Part shown: positions 34,067 to 43,828 of the stretch, piece by piece
How positions within the stretch are numbered: position 1 is the first letter of the stretch
How the letters are laid out: every line of letters starts with the position of its first letter
Origin: Planctomycetota bacterium
Lineage (GTDB): Bacteria; Planctomycetota; Phycisphaerae; SM23-33
Direction of reading: 5' to 3'
Assembly (NCBI GenBank): GCA_022705325.1
Contig: JAKJER010000020.1
Coordinates: 1 to 64,000 of the forward strand
Length of the DNA: 64,000 bases
Notes under the pieces: model-generated
Told to the model about the DNA's origin: nothing
Database searches by the model: none
The model's input: the letters and a program-made list of their open reading frames with translations, nothing else
Program-made: the position numbers and the translations under genes

Positions 34067-34822
34067 ATGACAGATCCAGGAATCCAAGTGGTCAAAGCGT
34101 TTGTCGTGTATCTGAGAACACACGGACATCCGGGCCTCAAGGTCAACCGGTGGCCGGATCAAGTGAACCGAAAGACGCCTGACATCGACGCAATTGCCGG
34201 GCATTTTGCGATCGAGCACACCAGCATTGACACTGTTGAGAAGCAGCGCAAGACTTCCGCTCACTTCACGTCTTTCATCGGAGACATTCGTAACGAGCTG
34301 AAGGGCAAGGTTCCGTTCCGCTTGAGAATCACTATCCAGCAGTCCGCTATCAAAGTGGGGCAGGACTGGTCGGCAATCCGAACGGCGTTGAAGGACTGGA
34401 TTGTGACCATAGCACCAAGTCTCTCCGACGGGCGTCATTCAATCGATGAAGGAGCCATACCGGGTGTGCCGTTCGGACTAATCGCGAGGAAAGCGAGTGA
34501 TCGTCCGCCTAATATACTGTTTCAGATCATTGCACCTACTGATACCAAATTCGCAGATAGGCTTCGAAAGCAACTTACCCCGAAGGTCCACAAACTCGCC
34601 AAGTATCATCCGAAGAAGACGACGGTCCTCTTGCTGGAGAGTAACGATATGATCAATATGAACGGCTGCATTCTGCTCGATGCAATCCAGGCCGCCTATC
34701 CAGAGGCCCTGCCGCCCGGAATAGATCAGGTCTGGTATGCGGATACATCGGTGTCCGGAACAGAAGTTATATTCGCCGAGTTCACGGAGCATCTCTGCAC
34801 TCATCGGCGCGTTGCTCCCTGA
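34067..34822 (+). CDS. Hypothetical protein, possible PD-(D/E)XK-like nuclease
   Basis: 251 residues from the ATG at 34067; a GTG at 33962 would give 286. No family was recognised with certainty. The block TPDIDAIAGHFAIEHTSID (about 38-56) has the D-x-D ... E-x-T layout of restriction-nuclease-like folds, after an N-terminal helix (VVKAFVVYLRTHG). Base composition is lower in GC than the neighbours, suggesting transfer. It stands between the zinc-ribbon gene and tex with no obvious partner. Nuclease function is only inferred. Confidence 0.55.
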   Translation: MTDPGIQVVKAFVVYLRTHGHPGLKVNRWPDQVNRKTPDIDAIAGHFAIEHTSIDTVEKQRKTSAHFTSFIGDIRNELKGKVPFRLRITIQQSAIKVGQDWSAIRTALKDWIVTIAPSLSDGRHSIDEGAIPGVPFGLIARKASDRPPNILFQIIAPTDTKFADRLRKQLTPKVHKLAKYHPKKTTVLLLESNDMINMNGCILLDAIQAAYPEALPPGIDQVWYADTSVSGTEVIFAEFTEHLCTHRRVAP

Positions 34823-34880
34823 CTATCTCATTATCTCCTCCACCATCACGGCCGCCTTACGACGTACACCCCCAAGGGAA

Positions 34881-34897
34881 CAACCCCCTTTGGGGGC
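34881..34897 (-). terminator. Weak terminator-like hairpin after tex
   Basis: On the minus strand, CCCCC-AAA-GGGGG is followed by TTGTT, about 50 bp beyond the tex stop codon. Confidence 0.35.
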
Positions 34898-34947
34898 GGA
34901 GCTTGGGACGCCCTCACGTTCGAAGGCGTTGTGTGGCTGTTGGTGAT

Positions 34948-37338
<2,391 letters not shown>

Positions 37339-37533
37339 CCGGTAAGTCCTTTTACGAAGTCAGTCAATCCCTGAACGAAGGGGGGATTCTACCACGGCGA
37401 CCATTGCGGGGAGAACAGAAGAGGCGCGAAAAAGCCAATATCGCCTGCGAACCCGTCCCGCCGGTCACCGCCCGACCGGCCACAAGGTCTACTGCCCAGC
37501 ATCAAGGGGCACAAAGGTTGATTCTTGAAGTCC

Positions 37534-37562
37534 TTGCAGCCAAGAGCGCGCACTGGTATAGT
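37534..37562 (+). promoter_or_regulatory. Sigma70-like promoter of dinD
   Basis: TTGCAG, a 17-bp spacer and TATAGT, about 60 bp before the GTG start. No LexA site could be assigned because the local LexA consensus is unknown. Confidence 0.5.
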
Positions 37563-37622
37563 TCGGTCATGCAACGGGGCGAGCATTTACAGACCTGTCG
37601 TCAGTAACCAAGGAGCCCAATT

Positions 37623-38501
37623 GTGGCCGAAGAGAACATGCCTGTGCCCACCCGCAAGGCGTTCGAGGACTCCAAGAAACTCAACCAACACGGGGCGGAA
37701 TACTGGACGGCCCGAGAGCTTTATCCGCTGCTGGGATACAAACAGTGGCGGAACTTCCAGAAGGCGATTGACAAAGCCATAACCTCTTGTCAGCAGTCGG
37801 GTAATGACCCCGCCCATCATTTTGCGCGCGCGCGCAAAATGATCGTCGTCGGGAAAGGGGCCAAGCGGGTGGGAGATGACTATGAACTCTCCCGGTTCGC
37901 CTGTTACCTGATCGCCCAGAATGGCGATCCGCGGATACCCGAGATCGCGGAGGCTCAGCAGTATTTCGCGATCCAGGCACGGCGGCAGGAGGTGACTGAC
38001 GCCCTGGCCGCGGACATGGAGCGGCTGGAACTGCGCAAGCAGACGTCGGAAGAGTTCAAGGCACTCTCCGGCGCCGCCCGCGAGGCCGGGGTTCAGGACC
38101 GCATGTTCGGCATCTTCCACGATGCCGGGTATAAAGGCCTGTACGGGGGGTTGGGTAACAAGCAGATCAAGGCCCGCAAGCAAATCCCGGCGAAAGAACA
38201 GCTCATGGACCGCATGGGCACGACGGAGTTGGCCGCCAACCAGTTCCGCATGACCCAGGCGCGCGACAAGCTTGCCCGCGAGAAGGTCCGCGACCAGCAG
38301 CGGGCCATCCAGACGCACCAGCAAGTCGGTAAGGAAGTCCGCGATGCCATCAAGCGTATCGGCGGAATCCTCCCCGAAAACCTCCCCCCGGCCGAGCACA
38401 TCAAGCAGGTCGAGAAGCGTTTGGCCAACGTGCCTCCGAAACTTCAACTGGAAGACAAGGATGCCAAGGGATTGGCGGGGGAGGACATCCAGGGGAGTTA
38501 G
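37623..38501 (+). CDS. dinD: DNA damage-inducible protein D
   Basis: 292 residues from a GTG start with AAGGAG seven bases upstream; an ATG five codons later is the alternative. It aligns by eye with E. coli DinD: LNQHGAEYWTARELYPLLGYKQWRNF, DPAHHFARARKMIVVGKGAKR, DYELSRFACYLIAQNGDPRIPEIAEAQQYFAIQARRQE. DinD is SOS-induced in E. coli and inhibits RecA filament activity. A 28-bp perfect palindrome (37816-37843) lies within the codons for HHFARARKMI. A large nuclease-NTPase gene follows 100 bp later with its own promoter. Confidence 0.9.
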   Translation: MAEENMPVPTRKAFEDSKKLNQHGAEYWTARELYPLLGYKQWRNFQKAIDKAITSCQQSGNDPAHHFARARKMIVVGKGAKRVGDDYELSRFACYLIAQNGDPRIPEIAEAQQYFAIQARRQEVTDALAADMERLELRKQTSEEFKALSGAAREAGVQDRMFGIFHDAGYKGLYGGLGNKQIKARKQIPAKEQLMDRMGTTELAANQFRMTQARDKLAREKVRDQQRAIQTHQQVGKEVRDAIKRIGGILPENLPPAEHIKQVEKRLANVPPKLQLEDKDAKGLAGEDIQGS

Positions 38502-38540
38502 CCCCTTTCGTAGGAGTGGAGCAATTGTTCCTGAAACCAG

Positions 38541-38568
38541 TTGACCCTCTCCTAATGAAGCGTATGCT
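38541..38568 (+). promoter_or_regulatory. Promoter of the nuclease-NTPase gene
   Basis: TTGACC, a 16-bp spacer and TATGCT, 36 bp before the ATG at 38605, with a GAAAGGG ribosome site. Confidence 0.5.
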
Positions 38569-38604
38569 ATTGTGAGAAGCAACCCGGAAAGAAAGGGTAC
38601 TGCA

Positions 38605-41043
38605 ATGCCGGACGAACCCTTAGAACGGTTTCAGAACATATACACCTCTTACGATTCCTTCTGCGCTGTACGTGGGGAGGTGACCGAATCAGACACCCGC
38701 GCCAATATCCTTGATCCCCTTCTGCACGATGTCCTCCTCTGGCCCAGAGAAGCCGTCTTTAGGGAGGTTCATGGCGACAATGGATACCTCGATTATCGTT
38801 TAACAGCAGGGACGCCCCGCCTTGTTTGGGAAGCAAAGAGAAGCGGCAAGACCTTTGTTTTTCCATTCTCAAAGCGTCCCCAGCGCCGCCTCAAGATTTC
38901 GACACGCCTGGCCGGAAGCCCAGTGCTCAAGGCAGCTGTAGAACAGGTCCAAGGGTACTGCGTCGAACATGGAATCCGATACGCAGTTGCCACCAATGGG
39001 TACTCCTTTGTGATCCTCCGCGCTATAGTCGAAGGCCGATCATGGAGAGATGGATCTGCTATCATCTTCTATTCCCCGAAGGACATAATCAAGAACTTCA
39101 ACGAGTTCTTCAATCTGTTGAGTTACGAGAGTGTTGCCGAAGGACACCTAGAGGACGCTTTCCGAGTTGGTCAAGTATCGAGTCGTGAATATCATCGACC
39201 CCTTGACAAGGTTCTCAACTCAGATGCTACCTATGGTCGCAATCCCATAAACATCGCGCTCCGCCCATACGTCGACCAATTCTTCGGGGATATCGCGTCT
39301 CAAGACGATATTACCATCCTGGAAAAATGCTATGTGCGATCGACCCCTATCCAGATTATAGACAAGGACCTCAAACTCATTGTGCAGGACACCGTCCCGT
39401 CTTTCGCCCAACAGGCCAACCAAGTCCGGGTTACATCTGCATCACCAGGCGGAAACCTCGGAGAAGACCTGAGAAGCGTGGCTACCTCTGCGCCTACTCA
39501 ACGTGGGCATGTTGTCGTGCTCATGGGTGGTATCGGATCGGGGAAGTCCACTTTCTTGAAGAGGTTCTTCAAGATTGTGGCACCAGAACTTGTCGCTCCC
39601 GCCTCCCAGTCCTTCCTCCTGCATCTGGACTTTCTTGGCGCGCCCGAGAACCTGGATCAATTAGATCAATATGTGTGGGATGAAATTAGTAGGCTTCTAC
39701 GAGCACGATTGCCCTCATTAGTGACGCGTTCAGTCTTGGAGGCCATGTTCGCGACAGAACTTCAGATTCTCAGAGAAGTGTACGGACACGACCCGGCCAG
39801 ACTTGCCAGGCAAGTCGACGATAACCTATTTCAGTACGCAGCCAACTCGCATGTGTTCTCTGAACACGCAATAGAGTACTCGAAGGAACTGGGCCATTTC
39901 CCGATCATAGTGTTTGATAACGTCGATCAACTGTCTACTGCTTCTCAGATATCGATCTTCACTATAGCACAACGATGTGCACAGATGTACGGGACCCTTT
40001 CTTTGTTGGTGCTCCGCGAGGAGTCCTTCTGTGCTGCGCAGATGCAAAGACACCTGACAGCCTACACGATTCGTCCTTATCACCTGTCTTCGCCTGATTT
40101 CTTAGATCTCATCCGCAAGAGAATCGACCTTGCTGCAGACGCAGTTGCCGGATCACAGCGACAAAACGTATTACAGGAAGAAGGATTTCAGGCTCAGCGC
40201 GTCATAGATTTCTTTCGACTCCTTAAGGATTCGGTATTTGACCGTAACAGAAATATCGTGAGACTGGTTCAGGCTGTATCGTTTGGTAACGCTCGCCTTG
40301 CGCTGGATCTGCTCAACTGTTTCATTCTGTCTGGAGCGACAAATACATCAAAGATACTAGAGATGTTCAAAGCTGGCGGTTATACTGTACCATTTCACGA
40401 GTTTGCGAAATCGGTAATTCTTGGTGATTATCGTTACTATAAGGAGTCGCGGAGCTTCATCCTGAACGTGTTTCACGTGACAGGCGCTCGCAACGCAAGT
40501 CATTTCACAACCCTGCGGATTCTGCAGTATCTCTCAAGAGAACATGTAGCGGACGTCCGACAACAGGGCTTTACGGATCTTCATATACTTGTGCAGAGCT
40601 TGAGCGACATGTTCGATAACGAGGATGATGTTATCCAGGTGTTGATGAGGTTGATTGCGTTAAATCGGCAGCTTGTGGAGCTTGATACTAGAAGGTCTGA
40701 TACCTTGGCTGGTGCTTCCACGGTTCGAATTACCTCGGCGGGTGCATACTACTTGCATTACTTCGTGCGATCGTTCGCATATCTGGATCTAATGTGGCAT
40801 GACACAGCGATCAGTTCATCCTCAATTAGTGACCAGTTGTCTCGACTTATTCCGAACGTCTATATGACTGAGCGATTCGCAAGAACTGAGTTGTTTCTTG
40901 AGTATCTGAATGGGGAAGAGGAGGAGGAATTGGCGTCGATGCAATCTGTTCCGCACTACTTGGGCCCATTCATGCCGACAATTAGCAAGCAATACGAGCG
41001 GGAAAAGAAGCTCATTGAGAGTAAACTGCGGCTTACGCATTAG
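38605..41043 (+). CDS. PD-(D/E)XK nuclease (HsdR-N-like) fused to a P-loop NTPase; candidate defence protein
   Basis: 812 residues from the ATG at 38605. Residues 15-150 look like the N-terminal nuclease of type I restriction R subunits: TESDTRANILDPLLHDVL (E28), GYLDYRL (D63), LVWEAKRSGKTFVF (E76-x-K78), then VLKAAVEQVQGYCVEHGIRYAVATNGYSFVIL. A P-loop follows: Walker A GGIGSGKST at 308-316 and Walker B FPIIVFDNVDQL (D438, D441). A helical C-terminal half has no recognised domain. It lacks helicase motifs, so it is not HsdR. GC content and codon use are clearly lower than in the flanking core genes, which indicates transfer. The role is inferred from domain logic only. Confidence 0.75.
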   Translation: MPDEPLERFQNIYTSYDSFCAVRGEVTESDTRANILDPLLHDVLLWPREAVFREVHGDNGYLDYRLTAGTPRLVWEAKRSGKTFVFPFSKRPQRRLKISTRLAGSPVLKAAVEQVQGYCVEHGIRYAVATNGYSFVILRAIVEGRSWRDGSAIIFYSPKDIIKNFNEFFNLLSYESVAEGHLEDAFRVGQVSSREYHRPLDKVLNSDATYGRNPINIALRPYVDQFFGDIASQDDITILEKCYVRSTPIQIIDKDLKLIVQDTVPSFAQQANQVRVTSASPGGNLGEDLRSVATSAPTQRGHVVVLMGGIGSGKSTFLKRFFKIVAPELVAPASQSFLLHLDFLGAPENLDQLDQYVWDEISRLLRARLPSLVTRSVLEAMFATELQILREVYGHDPARLARQVDDNLFQYAANSHVFSEHAIEYSKELGHFPIIVFDNVDQLSTASQISIFTIAQRCAQMYGTLSLLVLREESFCAAQMQRHLTAYTIRPYHLSSPDFLDLIRKRIDLAADAVAGSQRQNVLQEEGFQAQRVIDFFRLLKDSVFDRNRNIVRLVQAVSFGNARLALDLLNCFILSGATNTSKILEMFKAGGYTVPFHEFAKSVILGDYRYYKESRSFILNVFHVTGARNASHFTTLRILQYLSREHVADVRQQGFTDLHILVQSLSDMFDNEDDVIQVLMRLIALNRQLVELDTRRSDTLAGASTVRITSAGAYYLHYFVRSFAYLDLMWHDTAISSSSISDQLSRLIPNVYMTERFARTELFLEYLNGEEEEELASMQSVPHYLGPFMPTISKQYEREKKLIESKLRLTH

Positions 41044-41179
41044 CGACGGTGAGTGTGGTAGAGGGCCTGGGAAGGCGAGATTCGGCTGCTACACCTCGGG
41101 CCTCTTGAGAAGGTGGATGAACGGGTTGTTAGGATCGGTTCCGCCTCGGCGCGGCGCTTGGCGAGCGTGGCGCCCGCGC

Positions 41180-42325
41180 TCAGACGAAAGGCAGTTCAAC
41201 CACCGTCGCGTCGTACTGCGGGCCGTCGGGGCCGACCGAGAGCGGCGTGCCCGGCTCGGCGGCGTCCTGGGCGACGTAGGCCAGGGCGACGGCGGCGCCC
41301 AGCGCAGGCGAGAACGTTCCGCTGGTCACCGTACCGACCTGCCCGCCGCTGCGGCGGCAGACGGACCAGCCCAGTCGCGGAATCCACCCCGCCTCGGGAA
41401 TGTCGAGCGACGGGCCGTCGTCGCCCGCCTGGATCTTCACCGGCGAGCCCTCGATCCGCAGGCCGACCAGGCGGCGCTGCGGGGTGCGGGTTCGCAGCGG
41501 CTCCAGGGCGGACCGCCCGACGAAGTCGTGCCCCCAGTCGATCAGCTCGTCCAGGCCGGCCAGGAACGGATCGACGGTCCGGTTCAGCTCATAGCCGAGC
41601 CTGGGCAGGCCCGCCTCGATCCGCAGCACGTCCTGGGCGATCTCGCCGACCGGGGCGACGCAGTTGTCGCCGGCCTTGCGGGTGATGTAGCGCCAGGCCT
41701 GGCCGGCCATCAGCGTGGGCAGGATCACCTCCAGGCACCACAATCCGCAGCGGACAGTGCGGATGGCGACGTAGCGGGCGACCAGCAGCGAGCCCACCTT
41801 GACGGCCCCCGCGGGCATGTCGGAGACCTTCATCGGCAGGGCGGCGTCCAGCAGCGTCGGTGCCGCCGGGCCGGCCACCGCGACCATCGCGGTCTTGAGC
41901 GTCTGGTCGTCCACCTTGGCCCCCAGGCCCTCGCCCTGCTCGCGCAGGTGCTCCAGCACGCCCTCGCGGGCGGCGGGGCTGGTCAGGATGATCCACGAAT
42001 CTTCCAGGCGCAGGACGCGGACGCGATCGACGATGCCGCCGCGCTCGTCGAGCACCAGGCTCGCCAGCTCGCTGTCGTCTTCCTGGCGGACGTGGTCGGC
42101 CGTGAAGGCCCGCTCCATCAGGTCCAGGGCCCCGGCGCCGCGGACGCGGATGCGCCCGACGTGGCACGAGTCGCACGCGCCCGCCCGCGAGCGGAACTGG
42201 TCGACCTCGCCCGCCCATCCGGCGAAGCTCACGGGCAGTTCCCAGCCGTCCTGCGGCGCGAACCGGGCCCCGCCCTCGGCCTGGCGGTCGTGAAACGGCG
42301 TGCGGTGGATGGCGGGCTGGCTCAT
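41180..42325 (-). CDS. GcvT-like folate-binding aminomethyltransferase family protein
   Basis: 381 residues; the ATG at 42325 overlaps the rhomboid stop as ATGA. Family features include TPFHDRQAEGGARFAPQDGWELPVSF, SCHVGRIRVRGAGALDLMERAFTADH, LVLDERGGIVDRVRVLRLEDSWIILTSP, GYELNRTVDPFLAGLDELIDWGHDFVGRSAL and a C-terminal barrel (GTVTSGTFSPALGAAVALAYV). Neither gcvH nor gcvP is nearby, so it may be glycine cleavage T-protein or a related tetrahydrofolate-dependent enzyme. Confidence 0.82.
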   Translation of the reverse strand: MSQPAIHRTPFHDRQAEGGARFAPQDGWELPVSFAGWAGEVDQFRSRAGACDSCHVGRIRVRGAGALDLMERAFTADHVRQEDDSELASLVLDERGGIVDRVRVLRLEDSWIILTSPAAREGVLEHLREQGEGLGAKVDDQTLKTAMVAVAGPAAPTLLDAALPMKVSDMPAGAVKVGSLLVARYVAIRTVRCGLWCLEVILPTLMAGQAWRYITRKAGDNCVAPVGEIAQDVLRIEAGLPRLGYELNRTVDPFLAGLDELIDWGHDFVGRSALEPLRTRTPQRRLVGLRIEGSPVKIQAGDDGPSLDIPEAGWIPRLGWSVCRRSGGQVGTVTSGTFSPALGAAVALAYVAQDAAEPGTPLSVGPDGPQYDATVVELPFV

Positions 42326-43566
42326 GGGTTCACCGTGGGGAGGTTGAGGGCGCGGATCACGTGGACGGCCGCGGCGAACAGGCCCGCCAGCAGGACGACA
42401 GCCCCCGCCAGGCCCGCCCAGCCGACCGGGTGGCGGCGGATGGGCGAGCGCCCGACCGCCAGCGCCAGCAGCAGCCCGCCGATAAACCCGCCGATGTGGG
42501 CGGCATTGTCGATGGCGGGGTGGAACAGGAACACCGCGTTGTACAGCAGAACCGTCATCAGCCACTGGCGCAGGCTCTTGCGCAGGGCGGGCGGGATGTC
42601 GTGGTGGTAGCGGATGACCATGCCTGCCATCGCCCCGACCAGCCCGAACAGCCCGCCCGAGGCACCGGCGGAGATCGTCATCGGGTGGCGCCACAGGCTG
42701 GCTACGCTGCCGGCCAGCGCGCTGAACAGGAAATACGCCCCCAGCCGCCAGCGCCCCTGGAAGTATTCCAGCGGCTGCCCGAAGTAGTACATGCCCATCA
42801 AGTTGAGCAGAAGATGGATGGCCCCGATGTGCACGAAGGCGGACGTCAGCATCCGCCAGTACTGCCCCTGGGCGACGAAGAATCCGTAGTCGGCCCCGAA
42901 ACGCAGCAGCAGGTTGGGCGAAGGGTCGGTCAGGGTCCTGGGCCCGCCGACGGCCAGCATGGCCGCGAAGACCGCGACGAACGACCCCATCAGGAGGTAC
43001 GTCAGCATGGGTTTTCGCGCGGCGCCGGCGGCTTGGCGGGCCTGGTCGTGGAACGCCTGCGTCTGTTGAGCCTCCTGTTGTCCCTGTCGCAGGGCGGTGC
43101 GGCAGCGGTCGGCTGAGCTGTCGTCGTCGCGGCCAGCCAGCAGGCGACGCAGGCCTCGACGCTTGAGCAGCGGGGGCAGGCTGGCCCAGGGGCTCCTGGG
43201 GCGGCGGAGGTGGAACTGGCCCGACTGGGCGTCCACGTAGGCCACGTGCCCGGGCGCCTGCTCCAGGAAGCGGAAGATCGTGCTCTCGCGGGTGTCCAGG
43301 TCGCCGACCAGCACGAGGCTGATCGCCGGCCCCGCCTGGTTCCAGGCCCGCGCCCAAATGTCCGCGATATCCCGCAGGTGGGCGATGGCAGCCGGCCCCA
43401 GCACGACGTGCAGCCCGTGGCGCTGCATCTGGACCAGCGCCCGGGGCCAGTTCTCCAGGTCGCCGCCCACGTACCGGTAGCCGGCGTCCAGCAACATCCG
43501 CTGGGCGCGGACCAGCAACGTCAGCGCCTCGGCGGAGACGCCCGTGGGCTCGTCGAACGGATCCAT
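42322..43566 (-). CDS. Rhomboid family intramembrane serine protease
   Basis: 414 residues. A cytoplasmic N-terminal domain (about 1-190) precedes a six-helix rhomboid core. The catalytic serine lies in SAGASGGLFGLVGA and the histidine in DNAAHIGGFIGG; HIGAIHLLLNLMGMYYFG supplies the HxxxN element. The N-terminal domain lacks a recognised fold. A TATAAT hexamer is nine bases upstream of the ATG with no Shine-Dalgarno, suggesting a leaderless message. It is translationally coupled to the GcvT-like gene. Confidence 0.92.
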   Translation of the reverse strand: MDPFDEPTGVSAEALTLLVRAQRMLLDAGYRYVGGDLENWPRALVQMQRHGLHVVLGPAAIAHLRDIADIWARAWNQAGPAISLVLVGDLDTRESTIFRFLEQAPGHVAYVDAQSGQFHLRRPRSPWASLPPLLKRRGLRRLLAGRDDDSSADRCRTALRQGQQEAQQTQAFHDQARQAAGAARKPMLTYLLMGSFVAVFAAMLAVGGPRTLTDPSPNLLLRFGADYGFFVAQGQYWRMLTSAFVHIGAIHLLLNLMGMYYFGQPLEYFQGRWRLGAYFLFSALAGSVASLWRHPMTISAGASGGLFGLVGAMAGMVIRYHHDIPPALRKSLRQWLMTVLLYNAVFLFHPAIDNAAHIGGFIGGLLLALAVGRSPIRRHPVGWAGLAGAVVLLAGLFAAAVHVIRALNLPTVNP

Positions 43567-43828
43567 GAAGCGGGCATTATAGCAGACGCGGAGCGCCGGG
43601 GCGGCATTTGTCCGGCCGGACGTGGCGCGAAGAAGCGGAAAGCTCCCGCCCCGCTCCTAAAACCGAGCAGTCCCTGGGCGCCGTGAACCCCTGGGAGGAA
43701 TGGACGCCAGACCGGATGCCGCCCGAGAAGCCTAAGAAGAAGTAGCCCAATGGAGGCGTAGCGGCCGGTACCATGTCCAGCCCCGGAGGGGCCGGAGAAT
43801 TGTAGACCCTCGCGTCAGGGGGTACGTC

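Noticed and set aside
37816..37843. CRISPR-type or phage-attachment interpretation of the palindrome and other repeats in the window
   Set aside because: No regularly spaced direct repeats with unique spacers exist anywhere in the window, and no integrase gene or matching att repeat next to the tRNA was seen.
38605..41043. Calling the nuclease-NTPase protein a type I restriction R subunit (HsdR)
   Set aside because: Only the N-terminal nuclease resembles HsdR. Helicase motifs are absent, and no hsdM or hsdS is in the window.
43607..43746. Short plus-strand frame ending NPWEEWTPDRMPPEKPKKK upstream of rhomboid
   Set aside because: The C-terminal-looking sequence is suggestive of a gene remnant, but it has no clear start, no ribosome site and no recognised family; support is too weak for a gene call.
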